Shown here: positions 49,567 to 56,850 of the stretch, in pieces
How the letters are laid out: each line of letters starts with the position of its first letter
Numbering within the stretch: the stretch's first letter is position 1
From: Natronococcus pandeyae
Lineage (GTDB): Archaea; Halobacteriota; Halobacteria; Halobacteriales; Natrialbaceae
Reading direction: 5' to 3'
DNA length: 64,000 bases
NCBI RefSeq assembly: GCF_008122205.1
Contig: NZ_PHNJ01000001.1
Coordinates: 248,001-312,000, forward strand
Notes under the pieces: generated by a model
Databases searched by the model: none
What the model was told of the DNA's origin: nothing
Seen by the model: the letters and a program-made list of their open reading frames with translations, nothing else
Program-made: the position numbers and the translations under genes

Positions 49567-49725
49567 TCAGAGTTCGACCGGCTCCAGACAGTCGGTGCCG
49601 CCACAGACCGGACACGAGAGGGCCGAAACGTCGAATTCGTCGGGGACGTCGTACGTGTAGTGGTTCTCGAAGAGGTCGAGAAAACAGTCCTCGGCAGTGC
49701 AGACGATCTCTTCCGTCGGTGGCAT
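49567..49725 (-). CDS. 52-residue zinc-ribbon protein
   Basis: This tiny gene encodes MPPTEEIVCTAEDCFLDLFENHY and ends SCPVCGGTDCLEPVEL. Cysteines at C9, C14, C38, C41 and C46 could bind zinc. It resembles a conserved haloarchaeal family of about 50 residues, perhaps DUF7559; function unknown. ATG at 49725 is the plausible start; a longer frame upstream runs through the repeat cluster 49797-49944 and has no protein character. It diverges from the radical SAM gene. Such mini zinc fingers are numerous in haloarchaea and some affect biofilm or motility (known for a few Haloferax examples). Confidence 0.8.
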   Translation of the reverse strand: MPPTEEIVCTAEDCFLDLFENHYTYDVPDEFDVSALSCPVCGGTDCLEPVEL

Positions 49726-49796
49726 ACGCGATAGTAGCGCCACGACGACTATCAACGTCCGGGTTACGGCACTCGGTTTCCCCGCCCCGGCTGGCG

Positions 49797-49944
49797 ACCG
49801 CTGTATCGGCTGCCCACCTTGGCTACCGCCGTATCGGCTCCCCGACCCAGCCACCGCTGGGCGGGACTGAAAGGGCGGGGCTTTCGGGTGGGACTGAAAG
49901 GGGTCGCCGGTCGGCCGCGAAGCGGCGACCGGCGAGGGCTTTCG
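49797..49944. repeat. Repeat cluster before the radical SAM gene
   Basis: Two imperfect 19-base copies of ACCGCtGTATCGGCTgCCC lie at 49797-49815 and 49825-49843 (period 28). Then GGGACTGAAAGGG occurs at 49863-49875 and 49890-49902 (period 27), with GGGCTTTCG in between and again near 49936-49944. A hairpin at 49904-49935 (10-bp and 4-bp stems, GAA loop) sits between the last copies. It is not a CRISPR: units are too short and too few. No coding frame fits. Confidence 0.7.
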
Positions 49945-49955
49945 TGTAGTCATCG

Positions 49956-49962
49956 TTTTACC
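49956..49962 (+). promoter_or_regulatory. TATA box of the radical SAM gene
   Basis: TTTTACC is located 23-29 bases before the ATG at 49985, directly after the repeat cluster. The spacing suits a leaderless transcript. Confidence 0.45.
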
Positions 49963-49984
49963 GCTCGAGGCGCTATCCGAGCCC

Positions 49985-51754
49985 ATGACTGACCCCGAGA
50001 CGCTGTCGGTGACGATCGTCGACGGCTACGTCGACGAGCCCGCCCACTTCGGGGTGCCGCCGTACATCTCGACGTACCCCCGGTACGCGGCGGGTGCGCT
50101 CGTCGACGCGGGCGTCCCGCGCGAGCAGATCACCTACCACACGATCGACGGCTTGCGCGACGAGCCCGACCGATGGCGCGACGTCGACGAGGCCGATCTC
50201 ATGATCTATCTCGGCGGCATGACCGTGCCCGGCAAGTACGTCGGCGGTACCCCCGCCGAACCCGACGAGGTGCGGAAACTGGCCTGGACGGCCAACGGCA
50301 CCAGCCTGATGGGCGGCCCCGTCAAGTTCGGCGTCGGCGATGCTAACGAGGGTGGGACCGAGACCGAACGCCAGGATCTGGACTTCGACTTCGTCGCCAA
50401 GGGCGACGTCGAGGCGGCCGTCTTCGATCTCGTCGAAAGCGGACTCGAGGGGTACAACAACCGGATGCGCGACGTCGACGAGGTCTCGCGGTGGGCCCAG
50501 GAGGGCGCCTTCATCGTCGAGCAACACCCCAACCACCCCGAGTACCTAATCTGCGAACTCGAGACCTCCCGCGGCTGCGCGTATCGGTGTTCGTTCTGTA
50601 CCGAACCGCTGTACGGCAACCCCTCGTTCCGGCCGCCGCCGACCGTCGTCGGCGAGGTCGACGCGCTCTCGAATTTCGGCGTTCGACACTTCCGGATCGG
50701 CCGCCAGGCCGACATCCTCGCCTACGGTGGCGACGGCGAGGCCCCCAACCCCGAGGCGCTCCGGGAACTCTACGGCGGGATCCGCGCGGTCGCACCCGAC
50801 CTCGAGACGCTCCACCTGGACAACATGAACCCCATCACGATCGTCAACTGGCCCGAACAGAGCCGGGAGGGGATTCGGATCATCGCCGAGCACAACACCC
50901 CGGGCGATACGGCTGCGTTCGGCCTCGAGTCCGCCGATCCACTCGTCCAGGAGGAGAACAACCTGAACGTCACCGCCGAGGAGTGTTTCGAGGCGGTCAA
51001 GATCGTCAACGAGGAAGCCGGCTGGCGGCCGGGAGGTCCGAGGGATCCGAGGACCTCCGACAGCGCGAGCGCGGGTGGAGAGCCCACGGATGCACCCACC
51101 TTCGGTGAAGACGCGCCGCAACGCCTGCCCAAGCTCCTGCCAGGAATCAACCTCCTGCACGGGCTCAAGGGCGAACGCGAGGAGACCTACGAGCGCAACC
51201 TCGAGTTCCTCCACCGGGTCTACGACGAGGGCTACATGCTCCGGCGGGTCAACATCCGCCAGGTGATGGCTTTCGACGGCACCGACATGTCCGATACCGG
51301 TGCCGAGATCGCCAACGAGCACAAGAAACTGTTCAAACGCTACAAACAGCAGGTCCGCGAGGAGATCGACAACCCGATGCTCGCCCGCGTCACTCCGACG
51401 GGAACGGTCCTGCCGAACGTTCACCTCGAGTACCACCAGGACGGCAAGACGTTTGGGCGACAGCTCGGCACGTACCCGCTGCTGGTCGGCATCCCCGGCG
51501 AGCGCGAACTCGGCAAAACGATCGACGTCGCCGTCGTCGACCACGGCTACCGGTCGGTGACCGGCGTCCCGTACCCGCTCGATCTCAACGACGCCTCGAT
51601 GGACGAACTCACCGTCATCCCCGGAATCGGCGACTCGACCGCGGGCGACATCGTCGTCAACCGACCCTACGAGTCCATCGGCGAGGCCGACCTCGGGACC
51701 AACGTCGACCTCGAGGGGGTCGTCACGACGCGACCGCTCGAGCGGGCGGACTGA
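49985..51754 (+). CDS. Radical SAM protein with C-terminal helix-hairpin-helix
   Basis: This 589-residue protein has a B12-binding-like N-terminal part (about 1-185) and a radical SAM domain with the cluster motif C198-x3-C202-x2-C205 (SRGCAYRCSFCTEPLYG), which binds a 4Fe-4S cluster and SAM. The C-terminal 55 residues form a helix-hairpin-helix (LNDASMDELTVIPGIGDSTAGDIVVNRPY), suggesting action on nucleic acid. Its product is unknown; similar archaeal proteins are annotated only as radical SAM. Residues about 349-378 (PGGPRDPRTSDSASAGGEP) look like an insert encoded by hairpin DNA at 51032-51107. It probably has its own promoter. Confidence 0.9.
   Translation: MTDPETLSVTIVDGYVDEPAHFGVPPYISTYPRYAAGALVDAGVPREQITYHTIDGLRDEPDRWRDVDEADLMIYLGGMTVPGKYVGGTPAEPDEVRKLAWTANGTSLMGGPVKFGVGDANEGGTETERQDLDFDFVAKGDVEAAVFDLVESGLEGYNNRMRDVDEVSRWAQEGAFIVEQHPNHPEYLICELETSRGCAYRCSFCTEPLYGNPSFRPPPTVVGEVDALSNFGVRHFRIGRQADILAYGGDGEAPNPEALRELYGGIRAVAPDLETLHLDNMNPITIVNWPEQSREGIRIIAEHNTPGDTAAFGLESADPLVQEENNLNVTAEECFEAVKIVNEEAGWRPGGPRDPRTSDSASAGGEPTDAPTFGEDAPQRLPKLLPGINLLHGLKGEREETYERNLEFLHRVYDEGYMLRRVNIRQVMAFDGTDMSDTGAEIANEHKKLFKRYKQQVREEIDNPMLARVTPTGTVLPNVHLEYHQDGKTFGRQLGTYPLLVGIPGERELGKTIDVAVVDHGYRSVTGVPYPLDLNDASMDELTVIPGIGDSTAGDIVVNRPYESIGEADLGTNVDLEGVVTTRPLERAD
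51032..51107. repeat. Hairpin-rich in-frame insert in the radical SAM gene
   Basis: GGAGGTCC/GGACCTCC pair over 8 bases (51032-51058) around an 11-base loop, followed by GTGG/CCAC (51075-51087) and CACC/GGTG (51097-51107) mini-hairpins. The encoded residues are Gly/Pro/Ser/Asp-rich, unlike the surrounding domain, and the frame is kept. The pairing is weaker than in the pabB-like gene, so this is a candidate only. Confidence 0.5.
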
Positions 51755-51849
51755 GCGCGGTCGGTGAGTCGACTGCCATCGTTCACCACGGTACACGGTC
51801 GGTAGTTCTATTACGGTTGCCACTCTGAGTCAAACTTGAGGGTCTACCT

Positions 51850-52263
51850 GTGGAAATATCTGAAAAACTGCTGTGTTTGTTCAGTACGGAAGTCTCGGCA
51901 GAGGAGGATCGGTACGTCATCGAGGTGCCACGACAGGAGGTCGAAACCGGCGATATCGACGCCGGTGACGTCTACCGCGTCGCGCTCATCTCTCGTGATG
52001 AAGCAACAGAGGAGACGTCCGCGTCCACATCGACATCGCAGCCACAGACCGCGCCGTCGGAACCACAGCCGCCGGTCGACGTCGGCGAAACGCGGTACGT
52101 CGAGATCGAGGACATCGGCAAGCAGGGTGACGGCATCGCTCGCGTCGAGCGCGGCTACGTCATCATCGTTCCCGGCGCGGACGTCGGCGAACGCGTCAAG
52201 GTCGAAATCTCCGAGGTGAAGTCGAACTTCGCCGTCGGTGAGATCATCGAAGAGACGTTCTAA
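51850..52263 (+). CDS. TRAM domain protein
   Basis: This 137-residue protein has an N-terminal region (about 1-50), a Ser/Thr/Pro linker (about 52-75) and a C-terminal TRAM domain (about 76-137: VDVGETRYVEIEDIGKQGDGIARVERGYVIIVPGADVGERVKVEISEVKSNFAVGEIIEE). TRAM is a beta-barrel that binds RNA; stand-alone TRAM proteins act as RNA chaperones in some archaea. GTG at 51850 is the start. Candidate promoter TCTATTACGG lies near 51806-51815, about 35-44 bases before the start. A hairpin array follows the stop (52290-52427). Confidence 0.9.
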   Translation: MEISEKLLCLFSTEVSAEEDRYVIEVPRQEVETGDIDAGDVYRVALISRDEATEETSASTSTSQPQTAPSEPQPPVDVGETRYVEIEDIGKQGDGIARVERGYVIIVPGADVGERVKVEISEVKSNFAVGEIIEETF

Positions 52264-52718
52264 AGACGAACTTTTGTCACGAGGGCATCGCGACCGGCCT
52301 ACGGCCGGTCGCTCAACCCCCGTCAAAAAACGTCCTCAGAAATCGAAGATTTCTGATGGGCCCGCGAGTGCTCCGCGCTCGCGGACTTCGATGAAAAAAG
52401 CCGAGCGCGCCCGAAGGGCGCGCTCGGGGAACAGCACACGAAGTGAGCAGTATGCTAGCTTTCGCTACAGCGGTTCTTGAAACTGCTGTTGCTCAGTGAG
52501 TGCATACCGAACTTTTTCCGCCTCGGGTTCGCTCGCTGTACTCGCTCACCCTCGGCGCAAAAACTTCGATGAAAAAGGCCGCTCACTCGCTTCGCTCGTT
52601 CGCGGGTGCTGGCCTCGAACCGCTACCGCAGCGTTACCTCCTCCGCCTGTACGTACCACGCCCACCGAAGGCCGATCAGAAATAAGCTTTTCAGTAGTCT
52701 GCCCGCGCTCGAGTCACT
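52264..52718. other. Hairpin-rich intergenic region without a protein gene
   Basis: This 455-base gap between the TRAM and GGGP synthase genes holds the four-hairpin array (52290-52427) and a direct repeat: ACTTCGATGAAAAA followed by GCCG occurs at 52385-52403 and again at 52563-52581. Open frames exist but are Arg/Ser/Lys-rich and follow the repeats, so I regard them as non-coding. A weaker hairpin at 52468-52488 (CAGCGGTT with AACTGCTG) adds to the pattern. Confidence 0.7.
52290..52427. repeat. Array of four hairpins with 3-nt loops
   Basis: Four hairpins are arranged in sequence: 52290-52312 (GCGACCGGCC, 10-bp stem, TAC loop), 52336-52356 (TCAGAAATC, 9 bp, GAA loop), 52362-52384 (10 bp with one T-G pair, TCC loop) and 52401-52427 (CCGAGCGCGCCC, 12 bp, GAA loop). 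The stems and 3-base loops resemble those of the in-frame palindromes in the pabB-like and cetZ genes. Confidence 0.85.
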
Positions 52719-53483
52719 CTACTCCGGAATCGTCTCCCGGAACGTCTCCGGATCGTCGTGGAAACAGTCGCCGACCACGATTGCATCCGCACCAGCCTCG
52801 AGGATCTCGCTCGCTTTCTCGGCACTGTTGATTCCGCCGCCGTAGAACAGCGCCGTCTCCGAGAGGTATTTCGAGGCTGCCTCGACGTCCGCTGGGCCGC
52901 CGTAGGTGCCCGAGTACTCGACGTAGAAGATCGGGAAGTCGTAGAACGCTTCCGTGGCGAGGGCGGCGCCGGCGACCTCTTCGGGGGTGTACTTCGTGTC
53001 GACGCCCGAGACGGCGGCCGCCGTCGACTCGAGGTGCTGGACGACGTACCCCTCGCCGACCACCTTCGTCGCGAGTTCTGACACCGCCTCGACGCCTTTC
53101 GACGCGATCAGGTCGCCGACGAGCGGCACGCTCGAGCCGAGTAACTCGTCGGGCTTCTGCCCGACCTCGGTGAAGAGATCGAGGTGCTTGCCGACGAAGT
53201 GTTCCCGGTCGCCGTTGTACACCGCGGGAATCGAGAGGTAGTCGGCGGCCTCGATCGTGTCCGTCGAGACGTGGTCCGAACTGTACGGTTCCTGCAAGAC
53301 CGGAAGGCCCGGAAACGCGTCCTTGACGCGTTCGATCGCGTCGAGACTGTTGCTCTCGCTGACGTTGTCGGAGCCGCCGACGAGCACCATATCGGTCCCC
53401 TCGAGGATCTCGAGGGTCGCCGGTAACGACTTCGCCGGATCGACCTTCGTGACGTGGGTAATCTCGTCCCAGTCGATATCCAT
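52719..53483 (-). CDS. Geranylgeranylglyceryl phosphate synthase-like prenyltransferase
   Basis: This 254-residue TIM-barrel enzyme belongs to the GGGP/heptaprenylglyceryl phosphate synthase family, which makes the first ether bond of archaeal lipids (geranylgeranyl-PP plus glycerol 1-phosphate). The marks are HVTKVDPAKSL with the acidic metal ligands, ILEGTDMVLVGGSDNV, FYVEYSGTYGGPADVE, and FYGGGINSAEKASEILEAGADAIVVGD, where the phosphate binds. ATG at 53483 gives MDIDWDEITHVTKVDP; a GTG at 53504 is also in frame. Haloarchaea carry one or two such genes. The digeranylgeranyl reductase at 5.7-7.1 kb is in the same pathway. Confidence 0.9.
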   Translation of the reverse strand: MDIDWDEITHVTKVDPAKSLPATLEILEGTDMVLVGGSDNVSESNSLDAIERVKDAFPGLPVLQEPYSSDHVSTDTIEAADYLSIPAVYNGDREHFVGKHLDLFTEVGQKPDELLGSSVPLVGDLIASKGVEAVSELATKVVGEGYVVQHLESTAAAVSGVDTKYTPEEVAGAALATEAFYDFPIFYVEYSGTYGGPADVEAASKYLSETALFYGGGINSAEKASEILEAGADAIVVGDCFHDDPETFRETIPE

Positions 53484-53506
53484 GGCGACGGATTCAGCGG
53501 TCACGC

Positions 53507-54241
53507 CTAATTCCTATCGGTTCCGTGCGCGTCATCCGAGAGGTCCCGCGTCTCGCCCTCGATCGGCGTCCCGTCGATCCGTTTCGCGCCCTCGGAGTCG
53601 TGGACGACGACCGATTCGGCGGTGGATCCAGCGGGTTCGTAGTTGTCCCGGACGCCGATCGCCTCCTCGAGTTCCCGGACGGCGCGTTCTTTCAAGCCGC
53701 GCGCGAGTTCCTCGGCGTCCTCGCGGGAGATGTCCCGTCCGAGTCCCTCGCACTCGTGGGCGCGGACGATGCCTTCCTCGTCTACCGACTCGCCCATCGG
53801 CTGGCTGGTGCCGGCGAGGGCGACGCTGAACGGATAGGTTCGACAGATCAGCGGGCGGTCGTCGTGGGCGACGCAGGCGCCGACGCCGGCGTCGTCCTCC
53901 TCGTAAAAGACGCAGTCGCCGCAGCCGTCGGTCTGGAGCGCCCACTCGAAGGTCTCGCCCTCGAGGTCGCCGTCTCGCTCCTCGAGGCCGTAAGGCATGG
54001 GTCGGGCGACGTCGCGCCAGTCGCGCTCGTCGGGTTCGGGGACGGTGTCGGATTCTCCGTCGGCGTCCTCGAGTTCGCGGACCTCGTCGGGAAACACCGT
54101 CGCCGTGTGTTCATCCTCGCCGTGGCCCGTACAGCAGGCGCCACAGCGGGTACACTCGAAGCCGATCGACTCGATGGCGTCGGCGAGCTCGTCGATCGCG
54201 AGGTCGCGGGCGGACTCGAGTTCGGCCTCCAGCGATTGCAC
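53507..54241 (-). CDS. YkgJ-type cysteine cluster protein
   Basis: This 244-residue protein matches the YkgJ/CxxCxxCC Zn- or Fe-chelating family. CTRCGACC near residue 30 is the N-terminal cysteine cluster, with a second group in DGCGDCVFYEEDDAGVGACVAHDDRPLICRTYPF. The family role is unknown, possibly metal-dependent protein or RNA modification. GTG at 54241 is chosen because it gives the usual start VQSLEAELESARDLAIDELADAIESIGFECTRCG. It is followed 24 bases later by the GGGP synthase gene on the same strand. It diverges from a small acidic protein gene. Confidence 0.85.
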   Translation of the reverse strand: MQSLEAELESARDLAIDELADAIESIGFECTRCGACCTGHGEDEHTATVFPDEVRELEDADGESDTVPEPDERDWRDVARPMPYGLEERDGDLEGETFEWALQTDGCGDCVFYEEDDAGVGACVAHDDRPLICRTYPFSVALAGTSQPMGESVDEEGIVRAHECEGLGRDISREDAEELARGLKERAVRELEEAIGVRDNYEPAGSTAESVVVHDSEGAKRIDGTPIEGETRDLSDDAHGTDRN

Positions 54242-54348
54242 ACCGGGTTCGACGCGACCGAGCGGCAAAAGCCGGTCGCTTGTGATCGACGCCCGCACGG
54301 CCAGAGCAGGGACAAACCGTTAGGAGCGTCCACGACGTACGGTAGCTA

Positions 54349-54612
54349 ATGTCATCGCTCAACGAGGAGATGGCCGATGTACAGACGGAGATCGATCAGG
54401 TTCGGGAACTCCTGCGAACGGAGGTCCCGAACCTCTTCGAGTTCGACGTCACCGTCAGCAGAATCGAGTACAACGCGAACAACAACAGCGTCACGCTCAC
54501 GGTCGAGCCGAGTTCGGAGGCTCGCAAGCAGATTTCCGAGGAGTTCGGTGGCGTACGAGTGCGGATGGACGACCAGTTGACGTTCGAGTTTCAGTTCACT
54601 TCGGACGTGTAG
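54349..54612 (+). CDS. Small conserved haloarchaeal protein (87 residues)
   Basis: I do not recognise a named family. The protein has an N-terminal helix (MSSLNEEMADVQTEIDQVRELLRTEV, about 1-26) and beta strands with NANNNSVTLTVEPSSEARKQISEEFGGVRVRMDDQLTFEFQFTS. The lone helix plus sheet suggests a small oligomeric domain. Codon use and acidic composition fit a real gene. It is convergent with the MBL-fold hydrolase, overlapping at the 3' ends by 17 bases (54596-54612), so antisense transcripts are expected. It diverges from the YkgJ gene; ACCGTTAGG at 54316-54324 may be its promoter. Confidence 0.75.
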   Translation: MSSLNEEMADVQTEIDQVRELLRTEVPNLFEFDVTVSRIEYNANNNSVTLTVEPSSEARKQISEEFGGVRVRMDDQLTFEFQFTSDV

Positions 54613-55405
54613 TACGGCCGTCCCGACGGAACGTGGCGTGCTCGCCGTCCCACTCGAGTCGCCTCTCGACCGCGAGTTTCTCGACGTGGGCGCGAACGGT
54701 CGCCCGAGCGAGGTCGCGGACGCCGGAGAGATCCTTCTCGTAGGCCTCCTCGAGAATCTCTTCGAGCGATTCGGCGCCGTTTTCGACGGCCTCGAGCACC
54801 CGTCGCTCGCGGCGATACCGGTGCGTGATGAGTCGCTCGAGGCTCTCTCGAGGAGTACCGATGACGGGACCGTGACCGGGGTGAAGCGCCGGCGGATCGA
54901 TCGCCCAGAGTCGCCGCAACGTGGTCAGGTAGGCGCGCATGTCGCCCTCGGGCGCGGCGACGACGACGCTCCCCTCGCTGACGGCACAGTCACCGCAGAG
55001 GATCGGTCCGTCCGCGCCGACCTCGAGTGCGACGTGGTCCGAGGCGTGTCCCGGAGCGTCCAGCACGCGAACGCGCTCGTCGTCACACTGGATCGTCGTT
55101 CCGGGACGGAGTTCGCGGTCGGGATGTCGATCCGTCGCCTCGCGAAATCGATCCGTCCGGCCGTATCGCGCCCAGACGGTTGCGTTCGTCTCACGGGCGT
55201 AGGCGTCGACCGCCCCGACGTGGTCGGGGTGGGTGTGCGTGAGGACGATGTGCTCGACGGCGCGTTCGTCGATCAGTCGGTCGAGTTCTCCGGTTCGGGC
55301 GGCAGGATCGACGAGTATCGCCGGCTGCGTGCCGATCAGGTACGCGTTCGTGCGTCCTCCGGGCGCGCGCGTCGTGGCGGGAACCGAGCAGCGAACGACG
55401 TCCAT
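54596..55405 (-). CDS. MBL-fold metallo-hydrolase
   Basis: This 269-residue protein has a metallo-beta-lactamase fold with LTHTHPDHVG (about 57-66), the HxHxDH zinc motif, further ligands in LDAPGHASDHVAL, GDCAV and HPGHGPVIG, and a C-terminal winged-helix-like extension (about 200-269: LEEILEEAYEKDLSGVRDLARATVRAHVEKLAVERRLEW), as in the LACTB2-like group. Such enzymes cut RNA or thioesters. The start ATG at 55405 gives MDVVRCSVPATTRAPGGRTNAYLIG. It overlaps the 3' end of the small convergent gene by 17 bases. Confidence 0.9.
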   Translation of the reverse strand: MDVVRCSVPATTRAPGGRTNAYLIGTQPAILVDPAARTGELDRLIDERAVEHIVLTHTHPDHVGAVDAYARETNATVWARYGRTDRFREATDRHPDRELRPGTTIQCDDERVRVLDAPGHASDHVALEVGADGPILCGDCAVSEGSVVVAAPEGDMRAYLTTLRRLWAIDPPALHPGHGPVIGTPRESLERLITHRYRRERRVLEAVENGAESLEEILEEAYEKDLSGVRDLARATVRAHVEKLAVERRLEWDGEHATFRRDGRTTRPK

Positions 55406-55472
55406 ACCCGGCCATCGGAGCGAGCGAAAAAAGGCCTGTTGGCGGCGGTCAGTGGCTGATTGGTGGTCGCAG

Positions 55473-55754
55473 TCAGTGCTTGAGGAAGTACACCTGCTTG
55501 CGTGCGTCGCGGAAACTGTAGCGCGAGCCGATGAGTTCGACGTCCTCGAGGCGGTTGAGCGCGTAGCGAACGGTCCGGTCGGGGAGCAGCGATTCTTCGG
55601 CCAACTGTCCCTGCGAGAGCGGGGAGTCGGTCTCGAGAACCTTGGCGACCAGCTTCGCACTGGGTGGCAGGTCGCGAAGCCGTTCGCGATATTCCTCTTC
55701 GGAAAGAAGGTCTTCGGCAGCAGCGGCGCGGTCCTCCGCGGTACTCATGCTCAT
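55473..55754 (-). CDS. Winged-helix transcription regulator
   Basis: This 93-residue protein has a winged helix-turn-helix fold: SAKLVAKVLETDSPLSQGQLAEESLLPDRTVRYALNRLEDVELIGSRYSFRDARKQVYFL. The recognition helix is TVRYALNRLEDVEL and the wing RYSFRDARKQVY. It resembles small MarR/TrmB-like haloarchaeal regulators, though its ligand is unknown. It stands upstream of the MBL gene on the same strand, 67 bases away. The TATA-like ACATATAGG (minus strand, 55790-55798) may be its promoter. The start may be either of two near ATGs (55754 or 55748). Confidence 0.85.
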   Translation of the reverse strand: MSMSTAEDRAAAAEDLLSEEEYRERLRDLPPSAKLVAKVLETDSPLSQGQLAEESLLPDRTVRYALNRLEDVELIGSRYSFRDARKQVYFLKH

Positions 55755-56076
55755 ACCTACTCCAGCGAAATCGTCGATGGTAAAGCTTCCCTATATGTGG
55801 ATACGAACAATCCAGTTTGTATTAGGGGTATAAATGGAATATAATCACAGCTAGCTAACTGGTTCACTCTCGGTATGCGATCGATAGTGATGGCTCCCTC
55901 AACGGGTGAGAGAGTCCAAGAACAGTCGATTTCTCGAGGAATAGTGGTGTCACGAACCGGAGTCGAAAGCCGTCGACCGACCGGTACGTTACGCGTTTGA
56001 CACGTAGACCACTCGGAATCACCGTCGACAGACTCCAGTATCGTTTTATCCCACGGCCGCTGTAGTTGCTCCCAGT
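55755..56076. other. AT-rich divergent intergenic region
   Basis: This 322-base region separates the winged-helix gene from the methyltransferase gene. No coding frame is visible. It is AT-rich at 55780-55860, with TATAAATG on the plus strand (55829-55836), too far upstream to serve directly the methyltransferase start at 56077, and CCTATATGT near 55789-55797 for the minus strand. A small RNA transcribed from the plus-strand element is conceivable. Confidence 0.5.
56044..56050 (+). promoter_or_regulatory. TATA box of the methyltransferase gene
   Basis: TTTTATC lies 27-33 bases before the GTG at 56077, as expected for a leaderless transcript. Confidence 0.5.
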
Positions 56077-56784
56077 GTGAAAGGACAGGAGTGGTACCAG
56101 GCCGACGACGTCGCCGAGGAGTACGACGATAAGCGCTTCTCCCAGGGCGGTCAGCTGATCGACCGGCGGGAGAAGGAGGCCGTACTCGACGCGATCATGC
56201 CGGTCGAGGATCGGAACGTCCTCGAGATCGCCTGTGGTACCGGGCGATTCACCGTCATGCTCGCGGAACGCGGCGCGGACGTCGTCGGGCTGGACATTTC
56301 GGCAGCGATGTTACAGCAAGGACGCAAGAAATCCCAGAACAGGGATCTCGCGGGAACGCTCGAGTTCCTCCGCGGTGATGCCGGCCGGCTTCCGTTCCCG
56401 GACGATCACTTCGACATCGTCATCGCGATGCGATTTTTCCATCTGGCGGACGATCCGGAGGCGTTCCTGCGGGAGATGCGGCGAGTCTCGAGCGACCAGA
56501 TCGTCTTCGACACGTTCAACAGGTTCAGCGCGCGCAGCGTCTACAACTGGGCGCTTCCGATGGGGTCGCGGCTCTACTCGAAGAGCGAAGTGAGCGTCCT
56601 GCTCGCGAAGAACGACCTGACGCTGGTCGATGTCGAGGACGACTTCCTCGCCCCGTACGGCCTCTACCGGTCGATCCCGAACGGACTCGCCACCCCGATT
56701 CGTACCATCGACGAAGCCGTAGGCGGCCATCCGATCGCCGACCACCTGGCATCGGTCTCGTACTGGAACACGCGGGTTCGTTGA
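56077..56784 (+). CDS. Class I SAM-dependent methyltransferase
   Basis: This 235-residue protein has the SAM-binding motif VLEIACGTGRFTVMLAERGADVVGLDIS (about 48-75), then FLRGDAGRLPFPDDHFDIVIAMRFFHLADDPEAFLREMRRV (about 95-135), typical of the methyltransferase-11 class acting on small molecules or lipid/quinone heads. The GTG start at 56077 is the only good one. The last codons and stop (TGA, 56782-56784) lie within a perfect 8-bp hairpin with a GTT loop (56772-56790), which may act in termination or be a short palindromic element. The downstream gene is a GT2 glycosyltransferase with its own promoter. Confidence 0.9.
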   Translation: MKGQEWYQADDVAEEYDDKRFSQGGQLIDRREKEAVLDAIMPVEDRNVLEIACGTGRFTVMLAERGADVVGLDISAAMLQQGRKKSQNRDLAGTLEFLRGDAGRLPFPDDHFDIVIAMRFFHLADDPEAFLREMRRVSSDQIVFDTFNRFSARSVYNWALPMGSRLYSKSEVSVLLAKNDLTLVDVEDDFLAPYGLYRSIPNGLATPIRTIDEAVGGHPIADHLASVSYWNTRVR

Positions 56785-56790
56785 ACCCGC
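56772..56790. repeat. Hairpin spanning the methyltransferase stop codon
   Basis: GCGGGTTC and GAACCCGC pair over 8 bases around a GTT loop. The TGA stop of the methyltransferase (56782-56784) lies in the loop and right arm. Its 3-nt loop resembles the other palindromes of the window; alternatively it is a plain terminator hairpin. Confidence 0.7.
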
Positions 56791-56817
56791 CTTCGCCTCC
56801 GGGATCGAATCCCACCC

Positions 56818-56827
56818 TATTTTTATT
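56818..56827 (+). promoter_or_regulatory. TATA box of the GT2 glycosyltransferase gene
   Basis: TATTTTTATT lies 24-33 bases before the ATG at 56851 in GC-rich DNA. This is the classic spacing for a leaderless transcript. The T-tract may also terminate the upstream transcript. Confidence 0.55.
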
Positions 56828-56850
56828 CTCGGCTCAATCTACTATACGGT

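Noticed and set aside
49797-49944. A possible CRISPR array
   Set aside because: Only two copies of each short motif, imperfect and without uniform spacers or cas genes.
52496-52831. Small open frames in the hairpin region next to GGGP synthase
   Set aside because: They coincide with the direct repeats and hairpins, are Arg/Ser-rich, and have no family resemblance.
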